Below are positions 42,798 through 51,616 of a stretch of 64,000 nucleotides of DNA, piece by piece (position 1 is the first letter of the stretch; each line of letters opens with the position of its first letter). The position numbers and the translations under genes were made by a program. The DNA lies in contig NZ_JBBOUU010000001.1 in the NCBI RefSeq assembly GCF_038006205.1, positions 1,676,001 through 1,740,000 on the forward strand, read 5' to 3'. Source of the DNA: Solibacillus sp. FSL R7-0668. Lineage in GTDB: Bacteria; Bacillota; Bacilli; Bacillales_A; Planococcaceae. Below the pieces are notes generated by a model, which had not been told where the DNA came from, made no database searches, and saw nothing but the letters and a program-made list of their open reading frames with translations.

Positions 42798-43487
42798 ATG
42801 CAAGTATCCGAGATAAGTTATAGCTATGGACGTACAACCATTTTAGAACGTATTAGCTTTTGTATTGAAAAGGGACAAATCGTAGGCTTAATTGGAGAAA
42901 ATGGCAGTGGGAAATCCACCCTCCTACAATTATTAGCCGGAATTTTACGTCCAACAGCTGGGCGTATTGAGTTGAATGGGCAAAAAATCACACGCAAAAG
43001 TGCTGACTTCATCTCCTATCAACCGGATATTGATTTATTTTATGAAAATATGACGGGTGACGAGGTATTTCGATTTTATCAATCCCAATTTGAAAACTTT
43101 TCGATTGAAAGGGCAAGGGAAATCGCTAAATTTTTACAGGTGCCAACCAATATATTGCTAGGCAAACTGTCAAAGGGCAATCGGGGCTGCATTAAGCTGG
43201 CGACATTTTTAGCGCGCAAGGCAGAGCTCTATTTATTAGATGAGCCTTTTGCAGGACTTGATCCATTAGCGCGGGAAAATTTAATGAAGGCCATTATCCG
43301 CTATATTGATATCGAACATTGTGCGGTTATTTTATCGACACATGAGGTCAATGAGGTGGAGGCAATATTAGATCATGTAATTTTACTAAAGGATGGTCAT
43401 ATCCGGGCAATGGATGAGCTTGAGCAAATCCGTGATGAACGCGGTGAAAATGCAGTGCAATGGATGAAAAATTTATATCGAGAGTAG
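42798..43487 (+). CDS. ABC transporter ATPase (first of two in the operon)
   Basis: A 229-residue ATPase with Walker A GENGSGKST (about 33-41) and Walker B LYLLDEP (about 146-152). The signature helix reads LSKGNRGCIKLA instead of LSGGQ, typical of YtrB-like exporter ATPases. Abuts the GntR stop. Partner permease is probably the product of the first gene. Confidence 0.88.
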   Translation: MQVSEISYSYGRTTILERISFCIEKGQIVGLIGENGSGKSTLLQLLAGILRPTAGRIELNGQKITRKSADFISYQPDIDLFYENMTGDEVFRFYQSQFENFSIERAREIAKFLQVPTNILLGKLSKGNRGCIKLATFLARKAELYLLDEPFAGLDPLARENLMKAIIRYIDIEHCAVILSTHEVNEVEAILDHVILLKDGHIRAMDELEQIRDERGENAVQWMKNLYRE

Positions 43488-43497
43488 GTGCGGTCAA

Positions 43498-44403
43498 TTG
43501 ACACAACCAATTGTAGAAATTAAAAATTTAAACAAAACGATTAAAGGGAAACACATCATTAAAAACTTGAATTTAACGTTTTATCCTGGTCAAATTACTG
43601 GATTTTTAGGGCCGAATGGTGCAGGGAAAACGACAACGATTCGTATGATGACGGGGCTTATGCATCCTTCAGAGGGTGAAGTGATTATTGCAGGACAATC
43701 GTTGGCTAAAAACTATGAGGAAGCCATCAGTCATGTCGGAGTTATTGTTGAAAATCCTGAAATGTATAAGTATATGACAGGCTATAAAAACTTGCAGCAT
43801 TTTGCACGTATGCATAAAGGTGTTACGAAGGAGCGCATCGATGAGGTTGTCGCACAAGTGGGACTCGAAAATCGAATTCATGAAAAAGTAAAGACCTATT
43901 CATTAGGGATGCGTCAACGCTTAGGCTTAGCACAAGCGATGCTTAACCGTCCGAAATTTTTAATTTTAGATGAGCCAACAAATGGGTTAGACCCGGCTGG
44001 TATTCGTGAATTCCGTATGTATTTACGTAAAATTGCAACAGAGGATAATGTGGCGATAGTTGTATCAAGTCACCTATTATCAGAAATTGAGCTAATGGTT
44101 GACCGAATTGCGGTTATTCAAAACGGTGAGCTCATTGATTTACGTGAACTGGAACAGCAGGAAGCAACGCAATATTATATTGAAATCGGTCAAGTTGAGA
44201 AGGTACCACAACAATTAGTGGATAAATTAACAAAGCAAAACGGCGGATATGTTGTGGATTTAACGAAGGATGAAGTACCCTCATTTGTTCGTCAATTAGT
44301 AGAAGCGGGCATTGATTTATATTCAATTCAGCCTGTACAAAAACGTTTAGAGGACCAATTTATTGAAATGACGGGTGGAGGTGCAATCGATGCAATACGT
44401 TAA
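43498..44403 (+). CDS. ABC transporter ATPase, BcrA type (second in operon)
   Basis: A 301-residue ATPase: Walker A GPNGAGKTT (about 38-46), signature YSLGMRQRLGLAQA (about 137-150), Walker B FLILDEP (about 157-163), H-loop SSHLL, plus a C-terminal 80-residue domain as in bacitracin-exporter BcrA. The start is TTG 43498 (GAGTAGGTG upstream). It overlaps the permease start by 14 nt, so both are made together. Confidence 0.9.
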   Translation: MTQPIVEIKNLNKTIKGKHIIKNLNLTFYPGQITGFLGPNGAGKTTTIRMMTGLMHPSEGEVIIAGQSLAKNYEEAISHVGVIVENPEMYKYMTGYKNLQHFARMHKGVTKERIDEVVAQVGLENRIHEKVKTYSLGMRQRLGLAQAMLNRPKFLILDEPTNGLDPAGIREFRMYLRKIATEDNVAIVVSSHLLSEIELMVDRIAVIQNGELIDLRELEQQEATQYYIEIGQVEKVPQQLVDKLTKQNGGYVVDLTKDEVPSFVRQLVEAGIDLYSIQPVQKRLEDQFIEMTGGGAIDAIR

Positions 44404-45328
44404 AAATGAATGGATTAAAATGTGGTCGCAAAAAAATGCCTGGATTATGCTTGTCATTGTACTGGGGATGCTTGCATTAGTGACGGGTATTAATAAATAC
44501 TACGAAACACCGTCTGCTACAACCGAAGAGCGACTTCAAGCAAATGAAGAGATGTTATCACATTATAAAGAAATGAGCATGATGGAAGATATGACAGTGG
44601 AGGATATTGCTTATTATAATGAAGAAATTTTGAAAGTCGAGTATCGCATTGCCAATGATCTTCCTGCTGAGCATACGAACACGATTTTAAGCCATATGAA
44701 TTTCGCGGTTACCCTTTCGATTATGATGGTCAGTATTTTTACAACGGTTATTGCAGCCGGGATTGTATCCAATGAATTTGGGACAGGCACAATTAAGATG
44801 CTATTAACACGTCCGGTTGCGCGTTGGAAAATCTTATTATCGAAATTAGTGACGTCTGTTTTATACGGACTAACATCACTAGCCGTTGCACTTATTTTTT
44901 CACTCGCTCTTGGCTTTATTTTATATAATAATGATGGCGCGGTGATGCTATCGGTAGTAGATGGGCAAGTGGTCGAACAGGTATTGGAAAACACGATTGC
45001 CGAAACGATTTTATACTCACTTGCAGCGCTTGTGATGACGACCATTTTTGCCTTTATGATTGGCTCATTATTTGGGTCAAGTACATTAGCTGTAAGTTTA
45101 TCGTTGTTCATTCTACTAATGGGTCAAACAGCGACAATGTTTTTAGCACAATATGATTTTGCCAAATACATTTGGTTTGCCAATGATTTAACGTATTACG
45201 CACCAGGAAATAGCCCGATGATTGAGGGTTTAACATTTGGCTTCTCGGTAGTAGTCAATATTGTATACGCCATTGTTTTCTTAGCAATTACATTTGGATA
45301 CTTTATGAAACGTGATGTAACGGCGTAA
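44390..45328 (+). CDS. ABC-2 permease, BcrB/NatB-like
   Basis: A 312-residue permease with one N-terminal helix, an extracytoplasmic loop of about 80 residues (acidic, 40-115), and five further helices; SNEFGTGTIKMLLTRPVARW near 132 is typical for ABC2_membrane_2/5 permeases of bacitracin-type exporters. The start is ATG 44390 with GGAGGTG 7 nt upstream, inside the preceding gene. Probable role: self-protection against a peptide or membrane-active drug, inferred. Confidence 0.88.
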   Translation: MQYVKNEWIKMWSQKNAWIMLVIVLGMLALVTGINKYYETPSATTEERLQANEEMLSHYKEMSMMEDMTVEDIAYYNEEILKVEYRIANDLPAEHTNTILSHMNFAVTLSIMMVSIFTTVIAAGIVSNEFGTGTIKMLLTRPVARWKILLSKLVTSVLYGLTSLAVALIFSLALGFILYNNDGAVMLSVVDGQVVEQVLENTIAETILYSLAALVMTTIFAFMIGSLFGSSTLAVSLSLFILLMGQTATMFLAQYDFAKYIWFANDLTYYAPGNSPMIEGLTFGFSVVVNIVYAIVFLAITFGYFMKRDVTA

Positions 45329-45335
45329 CATAACT

Positions 45336-45368
45336 GGAGTTTTCACCATGTGTGAAAACTCCTTTTTT
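45336..45368 (+). terminator. Terminator after the five-gene operon
   Basis: An 11-bp perfect stem (45336-45346 with 45352-45362), then TTTTTT. Confidence 0.9.
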
Positions 45369-45455
45369 GATGGGAGTATTTATGTTTTAGACGGTTCGAT
45401 AGTTTATTTTGATTGTCAGCAAATTACGTATTAAAATATAGATAACGGAGGTGGT

Positions 45456-46694
45456 ATGATGGCAGGACGCGTGATTTTTCATATTGATATGAATAGCTTT
45501 TATGCATCGGTGGAGCAGGCGCATGAACCAACGCTGAAAGGAAAGCCCATCGCGGTAGCAGGCAATGCGAAAGAGCGACGAGGCATTATTGTGACGAGCT
45601 CGTATGAAGCACGTGCGAAAGGGATTTATACGACGATGACGGTTGGTGAAGCAAAGCGGAAATGTCCAGATATCATCTTATTACCACCCGATTTCGCCAA
45701 ATATCGAGAGGCAAGTGCAGCGATGTTTGCGATATTACGCAGCTACACCGATTTAGTAGAGCCCGTTTCGATTGATGAAGGCTACTTAGATGTAACTGAA
45801 ATCGCAAAAACACAGCATCCAATGCAGCTTGCGGAGGAAATTCAACAGCGTATATTACATGAGCTTGATTTACCATGCTCCATTGGCATCGCTCCGAATA
45901 AATTTTTAGCCAAAACAGCATCAAATATGAAAAAGCCCCGAGGCATTACGGTCCTTCGAAAGCGCCAAGTACCGGAACTTTTATGGGCACTTCCTGTCAT
46001 CGACATGCATGGAATTGGAGCAAGTACATCCAAAAAATTACAGGCGCTTGGGATTCATACAATTGGCGACTTGGCAAATGCTCAAGAAAGAATACTGCAA
46101 AAGGAATTTGGTAAAAATGGTGTGCGACTGCATAAACGCGCAAATGGAGAGGATGGACGTGAGGTAGATCCCAATGCCATTTTTGATACAAAAAGTGTAG
46201 GCAACTCGACAACCTTGCCACGGGACGAAACGGAATATTATATTTTGAAGGAAACATTTGAAAAGCTGAGTCGAAGTGTTGCGGAACGCTTGAAAGTAAA
46301 ATATTTAGCGGGTACAACGGTTAGCATTCAAATTCGAAATTTTGAATGGCAAAATCAAACGCGCAGTAAATCACTAAAAACGGCCATACAGCAAGCCGAT
46401 GCAATATTTGACATTGCATGGCAGCTTTTTTTACAGCATTGGGACGAAACACCGGTGCGACTCATCGGGATTACCGTTTCAAATGTGGTCGATCAGGCGG
46501 ATTTAACCCAGCAGCTCAACTTATTTAATTTTGAACAGCATATTAAAGATGAGCCGATTGTGGCATTAGTTGATACAATGGAGAAAAAATTTGGCAAAGG
46601 TGTTATTCAGCGCGGCGTTCGTGTGAAAAGGAAAAGCTATGCCTCGAATACAAGTTTTAGTAAAGACTTTTTAGAAGATCATCAGCAAAAATGA
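45456..46694 (+). CDS. dinB: DNA polymerase IV
   Basis: A 412-residue Y-family translesion polymerase. Catalytic motifs: HIDMNSFYASVE (8-19; first Asp), VSIDEGYLD (about 103-111; Asp-Glu), then thumb HhH and little-finger domain. A beta-clamp binding motif QLNLF lies near 357, unusually far (about 55 residues) from the C-terminus because of a basic tail. Two adjacent ATGs fit GGAGGTGG; the second (45459) has better spacing. No LexA box is evident upstream. Corresponds to YqjH-type Pol IV. Confidence 0.94.
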   Translation: MMAGRVIFHIDMNSFYASVEQAHEPTLKGKPIAVAGNAKERRGIIVTSSYEARAKGIYTTMTVGEAKRKCPDIILLPPDFAKYREASAAMFAILRSYTDLVEPVSIDEGYLDVTEIAKTQHPMQLAEEIQQRILHELDLPCSIGIAPNKFLAKTASNMKKPRGITVLRKRQVPELLWALPVIDMHGIGASTSKKLQALGIHTIGDLANAQERILQKEFGKNGVRLHKRANGEDGREVDPNAIFDTKSVGNSTTLPRDETEYYILKETFEKLSRSVAERLKVKYLAGTTVSIQIRNFEWQNQTRSKSLKTAIQQADAIFDIAWQLFLQHWDETPVRLIGITVSNVVDQADLTQQLNLFNFEQHIKDEPIVALVDTMEKKFGKGVIQRGVRVKRKSYASNTSFSKDFLEDHQQK

Positions 46695-46726
46695 GCACAT
46701 GCCACATAGCATTTGTGCTCTTTTTG
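46693..46726 (+). terminator. Terminator after dinB
   Basis: GAGCACA/TGTGCTC stem (46693-46699 with 46714-46720) followed by TTTTT. Confidence 0.8.
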
Positions 46727-46827
46727 TAATAGATGACCGAACTTTATGAGAATTGCTATCATTTGTGTGGAGAATGGGTAAAATAGCGTGCTATAATAGA
46801 TAAGATTTATACTTAAAAGTTCGATTG

Positions 46828-46888
46828 GTGAAAGCTACTATTCGTTAGGGATGGGAAATAATCCTAGCGAGTAAAGATTCACTTTTTT
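46828..46888 (+). promoter_or_regulatory. Structured leader with terminator-like hairpin before the DUF3817-MFS gene
   Basis: GTGAA (46828-46832) pairs TTCAC (46878-46882), enclosing an inner hairpin (TTCGTTAGG with CCTAGCGAG type pairing through G-U), and TTTTTT follows at once. The ribosome site AGGAGG starts 6 nt later. It looks like an attenuator, but no known riboswitch class fits. Confidence 0.45.
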
Positions 46889-46904
46889 GTATCAGGAGGA
46901 TAAA

Positions 46905-48368
46905 ATGAAGATTCATCCGCTACGATTTTTACGTATAATAGGTGTTCTTGATGGACTTTCACTTATTACATTATTATTTATTTCAATGCCACTAAAATAT
47001 TTTGCAGATTTGCCGTTATTTGTGACTGTGAATGGTAGTATTCATGGGGGCATATTCATGCTATATGTAGTCGCTATTGCTATTGTACAGTTACGTATTC
47101 AATGGAGTGTTAGCTGGTCTTTACTTTCCGTATTCGTTGCCTTTATTCCATTTGGTAACTTTGTTTTGGACATGAAGCTGAAAAAAATGGAGAAAACAAT
47201 GCGTGTGAAACCATTTCCTACACATTGGTTAGTTTATGCGATCATCTTCTTTTCGTTTTTTGATTTATTTGTACAATTACCTATTATGAGTACATATGCG
47301 TTATCTGTCGGTGCGTCAACCTTTATAGCAGGTATTGTTGTGGGGATGTATTCGTTTATGAATACATTTGGTAATATTTTTTCTGGTGTATTTACCGATA
47401 AAATTGGGGCATTTCGAATTTTAGTATTTGGTCTTATTACATCATCACTCTCCCTTTTATGCTACCAACTCGTGGATAGCCCAGAAATTTTGTTAGTTGT
47501 CCGCTGTATTCATGGCTTTAGCAGTGGCTTTATTACACCTGCTGCATTTACGTTGCTGGCCAATATTCGACGTGCAGAGGAGCAGGGTAGTGGTAGTGCC
47601 ATTACAGGAGCATTTGTAGGAATTGCTGCCATCATTGGACCGGCATCCAGTGGTATTTTAGCAAGTAAAATTTCCGTACCAAATGTACTCAGTTTTGTAG
47701 CAGTGTATGGCATTATTTTATTAATTGGTTTGTTATTACTTTTGCGGAAATTTTCATTACCAAAACGTGTCAAGAAACAAGTGAAAGAAAAACTACAATG
47801 GAATATAGGAATTATGAAAGCTTATGGTGGGGCATTTTTCTTAATGTTTTCACAAGGAGTTTTAGCGTATTTACTGCCCATCCATATTCAGGATTTAGGA
47901 TATAGTTCACGAATGTCGGGTACATTATTAAGCGTGTTTGGTATTGTGGCGGTGCTAATTTTCATTTTGCCTACCAACCGAATTTTTGATTTTATTAATG
48001 CGCAAGTTACATTATTGGTTGGGGTAGTGCTTCTGGCTTTTGCACAAATTGGTATTGGTCTTGCGGAAGAAATCATCTGGTTGTATGGGATGTTAGCGTT
48101 ATATGGTGTAGGATTTGCGTTTTTATTCCCATCAATCAATGCGGTTTTAATTGAGGCTACTACCGAAAAAACGCGTGGTAAAGCATATGGCTATTTTTAC
48201 GCATTTTTCTCAATCGGTGTGGTTGCAGGGTCTGCTATTTTAGGCATGCTAGACTTAATTGGGACGCCAGGATTTATTTTTACCGGCGCCATTTTATTAA
48301 GCTTTAGTCTGTTTGTATTCATTACATTAGTGACGACCAAAGTATCGCTGTTAAAAGTGCGTACATAA
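46905..48368 (+). CDS. DUF3817-MFS transporter fusion
   Basis: A 487-residue membrane protein. Residues 1-95 are a DUF3817 (YdzA-like) three-helix domain: FLRIIGVLDGLSLITLLF, a SIHGGIF segment, then KLKKMEK. Residues about 105-480 form a 12-helix major facilitator carrier (GVFTDKIGAFR motif A; IRRAEEQGSGSAITGAFVG). The start is ATG 46905 (AGGAGG, 6 nt). DUF3817 usually is a stand-alone small membrane protein, so the fusion hints that it modulates MFS carriers. Substrate unknown. Confidence 0.82.
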   Translation: MKIHPLRFLRIIGVLDGLSLITLLFISMPLKYFADLPLFVTVNGSIHGGIFMLYVVAIAIVQLRIQWSVSWSLLSVFVAFIPFGNFVLDMKLKKMEKTMRVKPFPTHWLVYAIIFFSFFDLFVQLPIMSTYALSVGASTFIAGIVVGMYSFMNTFGNIFSGVFTDKIGAFRILVFGLITSSLSLLCYQLVDSPEILLVVRCIHGFSSGFITPAAFTLLANIRRAEEQGSGSAITGAFVGIAAIIGPASSGILASKISVPNVLSFVAVYGIILLIGLLLLLRKFSLPKRVKKQVKEKLQWNIGIMKAYGGAFFLMFSQGVLAYLLPIHIQDLGYSSRMSGTLLSVFGIVAVLIFILPTNRIFDFINAQVTLLVGVVLLAFAQIGIGLAEEIIWLYGMLALYGVGFAFLFPSINAVLIEATTEKTRGKAYGYFYAFFSIGVVAGSAILGMLDLIGTPGFIFTGAILLSFSLFVFITLVTTKVSLLKVRT

Positions 48369-48371
48369 ACG

Positions 48372-48406
48372 AAAGGGGGCACCATTCGATGTGGTAGCCC
48401 TCTTTT
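48372..48406 (+). terminator. Terminator after the DUF3817-MFS gene
   Basis: GC-rich stem AAAGGGGGCACCA/TGGTAGCCCTCTTTT with G-U pairs and one bulge, then T-rich. Confidence 0.65.
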
Positions 48407-48597
48407 CGTATGATGAGAAATAATGTCACACCTAAAAATCTCCATCATTTGCGGAGAAAATACAAAATGATTGCTATAAATACATTGTTCGATACGTGGA
48501 GAATTGTTCGTGTTTGTAATGCAACGAAATGAATTGTCGTGTATACTAAACAAGGTGAAAATTAGACACGTTGAACAAACTGAAAGGACTTAGAATC

Positions 48598-49047
48598 ATG
48601 GTTACGTTACATTTTGAAGTATTAGAACGTTGCAGTAAAGAAACAGAGGATACTATTACGGCTGAACAAAAAGCATTTGCAGCAACACCCATTTCTTATT
48701 TAAAGGAAAATCAAGGAGAATTTATTTATGTAGAATGCACGCAGTTTAACGATATTCGTGTCGATGCAGTAGCATTAGAATTTGATGATGCCTTTAATCT
48801 TTACACAGCATTATTTGGCTTAAAGCTGCAAAAGAAGCATAGCGAGGCGATTCGTAACTATTTAAAAGCGAATGTGAAATCCGTATTAGGCAGTAGCAGC
48901 GCGGCATTCTCTGGTCAAGAAGGCCTATGGGAATTAAATATTGCCGTAGACTGTATGGAAGGCTTTAAGGATTCCATGTCAATCGAGGAAGTATGTGAGT
49001 TATTGTATCAATTTGTTGCGCAATTATTAACGACAGTGGATCTATAA
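48598..49047 (+). CDS. Hypothetical protein, 149 residues
   Basis: A soluble acidic protein of mixed alpha/beta look with Cys near 12, 47 and 118. No family recognised. The start is ATG 48598 with AAAGGA upstream. Its stop is 1 nt from the next start, so it is translated together with the THUMP-type RNA methyltransferase and may assist it; that is inference from spacing only. Confidence 0.6.
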   Translation: MVTLHFEVLERCSKETEDTITAEQKAFAATPISYLKENQGEFIYVECTQFNDIRVDAVALEFDDAFNLYTALFGLKLQKKHSEAIRNYLKANVKSVLGSSSAAFSGQEGLWELNIAVDCMEGFKDSMSIEEVCELLYQFVAQLLTTVDL

Positions 49048-49048
49048 A

Positions 49049-49981
49049 ATGCAATATTTATATAGCTTTGCTTGTCAAAAGGGCGAATATGAGCTTTCAC
49101 GTTTAGAAATGCGCACATTTTTTAACTTTGATGTGGAAGGCAATGTTTTGATTAGCGAAAAGAAAATCGAACCAAGTCGTAGCCCGTATATGCGAAAGCG
49201 CTTAGATATTTGGGTACAGGGAACGACAATTGAGCAGCTTGTTGATGCTGCACAACAAATACAGCTTGGTGAGCGTTCATTTAAAATTCATGCTTTAAAT
49301 AATAGTGAAGATGCGATTTTACCAAAGCTGTCACGTACGGTTCGTAACGAGATGATGAAAAAAATCGGCTACGCTATTCATGCTGAGCCAGATTTAGAGA
49401 ATCCCGATGTGGTATTGGGCCTAGTGCTCTATGAAGGCATCTATTATTTAGGTGAGCTGGTGCAGGGCGAAGCAGTTTGGCTACACCATATGCAAAAGCC
49501 TGAAATGTATTCAACAGCACTCAGTACACGAGATGCACGAGCCATTGTTAATATTGCAGCTCCGTTTCCACAAGGCTTAAAAGTAATTGACCCGTGCTGT
49601 GGGATTGGTACCGTATTAGTTGAGGCGATGAGTATGGGCATATCTATTGAGGGACGAGACATCAATAAGCGAGTTGTTTGGGGATCGCGTATTAATTTAC
49701 GACACTTCGGATTTGAGCCAAAAGTGGAAATTGGCCCAATTGAAGAAGCAAGTGAGGGTTATGATGTCGCTATTATCGATATGCCGTATAATTTATTTAC
49801 GCATATATCGGAGGATTTACAGCAAAGCATAATTACCAATGCCCGACGTATTGCTAAGCGTGTCGTCATTGTAACAATCGAATCGATGGACGACAAAATT
49901 GCCAACGCTAATTTAACAATTATGGATCAGGCAATCGTAAAAAAAGGCACATTTGAACGCCATGTTTTAATATGTGAGTAA
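49049..49981 (+). CDS. RNA/DNA methyltransferase, Trm11/UPF0020-like
   Basis: A 310-residue methyltransferase: an N-terminal half of about 165 residues resembling the THUMP-linked part of Trm11/TrmN proteins, then a Rossmann core with motif I VIDPCCGIGTVLVEA (about 178-192) and catalytic motif IIDMPYN (about 238-244), a D-x-P-Y variant of the (D/N)PPY guanine/adenine N-methyl motif. It likely methylates tRNA guanosine at N2. M for P in the motif is a mild departure from consensus. Confidence 0.82.
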   Translation: MQYLYSFACQKGEYELSRLEMRTFFNFDVEGNVLISEKKIEPSRSPYMRKRLDIWVQGTTIEQLVDAAQQIQLGERSFKIHALNNSEDAILPKLSRTVRNEMMKKIGYAIHAEPDLENPDVVLGLVLYEGIYYLGELVQGEAVWLHHMQKPEMYSTALSTRDARAIVNIAAPFPQGLKVIDPCCGIGTVLVEAMSMGISIEGRDINKRVVWGSRINLRHFGFEPKVEIGPIEEASEGYDVAIIDMPYNLFTHISEDLQQSIITNARRIAKRVVIVTIESMDDKIANANLTIMDQAIVKKGTFERHVLICE

Positions 49982-49987
49982 TTAGGG

Positions 49988-50030
49988 AACACTTCATTCC
50001 AATGAGCGTTTGGATGAGGTGTTTTTCATT
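49988..50030 (+). terminator. Terminator after the methyltransferase gene
   Basis: A 14-bp stem with G-U pairs (49988-50002 with 50010-50023), followed by TTT. Confidence 0.75.
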
Positions 50031-50042
50031 ACATTGCATGAG

Positions 50043-50089
50043 TTGACATGAAATGAAATCCGTGTTATATTTATCTCGAATTAAAGATA
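50043..50089 (+). promoter_or_regulatory. mhqR promoter with MhqR-like operator
   Basis: TTGACA (50043-50048), 17-nt spacer, TATATT (50066-50071). TATCTCGAATTAAAGATA at 50072-50089 directly follows; its left half matches the MhqR box half-site (ATCTCGA) known from B. subtilis. Confidence 0.75.
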
Positions 50090-50122
50090 TTTGAAATCGG
50101 AATTAATGGGAAGGTAGGGGCA

Positions 50123-50560
50123 ATGATGAGTCAATACGCACCACAATTAAAGGCTTTTACCGTGTTGCATCGCGCAACTAATGCTAGTCAAGAGGTTACT
50201 AAAAAACAAATTTTAACGAGTAACTTAAATTTAACTGAATTTGCTGTAATGGAGCTGCTCTATCATAAAGGCGAGCAACCTATTCAAATAATTGGTAAAA
50301 AGGTGCTAATCGCAAGCAGTAGTATTACGTATGTCGTCGATAAGCTTGAACAAAAAGGCTTTGTCCATCGAAAATCATGTGCAAATGACCGACGTGTAAC
50401 CTATGCGGCACTCACAGATTTAGGGCATCAACAAATTAAAGCGATCTTTCCAGCACATGAGCAAAAAATTGCCGAAATTTTTGAGATTCTTTCAAACGAA
50501 GAACTCGAAATATTAACAGATTTGCTAAAACGAGTAGGACATCACGCAAGTCAAATTTAA
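50123..50560 (+). CDS. mhqR: MarR-type repressor MhqR
   Basis: A 145-residue MarR-family regulator (winged helix about 30-110: LTEFAVMELLYHKGEQPIQ, SSSITYVVDKLEQKGFVHRK). The two genes behind it are mhqO- and mhqD-like, as in the B. subtilis MhqR regulon that responds to methylhydroquinone, catechol and diamide. MhqR-type boxes lie before it and before mhqO. One Cys (near 95) is present. Name rests on synteny plus operator. Confidence 0.85.
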   Translation: MMSQYAPQLKAFTVLHRATNASQEVTKKQILTSNLNLTEFAVMELLYHKGEQPIQIIGKKVLIASSSITYVVDKLEQKGFVHRKSCANDRRVTYAALTDLGHQQIKAIFPAHEQKIAEIFEILSNEELEILTDLLKRVGHHASQI

Positions 50561-50576
50561 TTTTTTTACGTATATA

Positions 50577-50590
50577 TCTCGAAATCGAGA
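50577..50590 (+). promoter_or_regulatory. MhqR box before mhqO
   Basis: TCTCGA-AA-TCGAGA, a perfect inverted repeat, between mhqR and the dioxygenase gene; it matches the MhqR operator core. Confidence 0.8.
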
Positions 50591-50609
50591 AAAATTGGAG
50601 GAAATAATA

Positions 50610-51593
50610 ATGAACCATATTAAAGGAATTCACCACGTAACAGCAATTACAAGCAGTGCAGAAAAGAATTATGAGTTTTTCACGTATGTATTAGGGATGC
50701 GTCTTGTGAAAAAAACAGTTAACCAAGATGATATTCAAACATATCATTTATTCTTTGCGGATGATAAGGGCTCAGCAGGAACAGATATGACATTCTTTGA
50801 TTTCCCTGGCATTCCAAAAGGGGTACACGGAACAGATGAAATTTATAAAACAGCATTCCGCGTTCCAACAGATGCAGCGTTAGACTATTGGGTAAAACGT
50901 TTTGACCGCCTACAAGTTAAACATGACGGTATTCAAACACAATTTGGTAAGCAAACATTATCATTTGTAGACTTTGATGAGCAACAATATATGTTGATTT
51001 CAGATGAAAATAACAAAGGAATTGAATCCGGAACGCCTTGGCAAAACGGACCGATTCCATTAGAGTTTGCCATTACAGGCTTAGGTCCTGTGCATATCCG
51101 TATTTCGCGCTTTGATTATTTCAAAGAAGTGCTAGAAAAGGTAATGCTAATGCGTGAAGTGGCACAAGAAGGCCAATTACACTTATTTGAAGTAGGTGAA
51201 GGTGGTAATGGAGCTGCAGTAATTGTGGAAGAAAATACAGAGCTTGCGCAAGGTCGTCAAGGTTATGGTACAGTACACCATGCGGCATTCCGTGTTGAGG
51301 ATACAGCCGTATTACACGAATGGATTGACCGAATGGAAAGCTTTGGCTTCGGTACATCGGGCTATGTCGACCGTTTCTTCTTTGAATCGTTATATGCACG
51401 TGTTGCACCAGGGATTTTATTTGAGTGGGCTACAGATGGGCCTGGATTTATGGGCGACGAGCCGTATGAAACAGCCGGCGAAATTTTATCATTACCGCCA
51501 TTTTTAGAAGCAAAACGTGACTACATCGAAAGCGTTGTTCGCCCAATCGATACGGTGCGTTCAACAAAAACAATTGAAAAAGAATACGAGTAA
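50610..51593 (+). CDS. mhqO: Ring-cleaving dioxygenase, MhqO/MhqE type
   Basis: A 327-residue VOC-superfamily protein made of two glyoxalase-like halves; HHVTAITS at the N-terminus and VHHAAFRV near 222 supply metal-binding His, and E near 270 (FFESLYARVAPG) completes the type I extradiol set. It is thought to open quinone or catechol rings. The start is ATG 50610 (GGAGGA, 7 nt), not TTG 50595. It lies between mhqR and mhqD genes under an MhqR box. Confidence 0.88.
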   Translation: MNHIKGIHHVTAITSSAEKNYEFFTYVLGMRLVKKTVNQDDIQTYHLFFADDKGSAGTDMTFFDFPGIPKGVHGTDEIYKTAFRVPTDAALDYWVKRFDRLQVKHDGIQTQFGKQTLSFVDFDEQQYMLISDENNKGIESGTPWQNGPIPLEFAITGLGPVHIRISRFDYFKEVLEKVMLMREVAQEGQLHLFEVGEGGNGAAVIVEENTELAQGRQGYGTVHHAAFRVEDTAVLHEWIDRMESFGFGTSGYVDRFFFESLYARVAPGILFEWATDGPGFMGDEPYETAGEILSLPPFLEAKRDYIESVVRPIDTVRSTKTIEKEYE

Positions 51594-51616
51594 TTCAAAG
51601 ACAGGAGTGGCTAGAG

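Noticed and set aside
45369-45455. LexA box before dinB
   Set aside because: No CGAAC-N4-GTTCG-type palindrome; only a chance GGTTCG.
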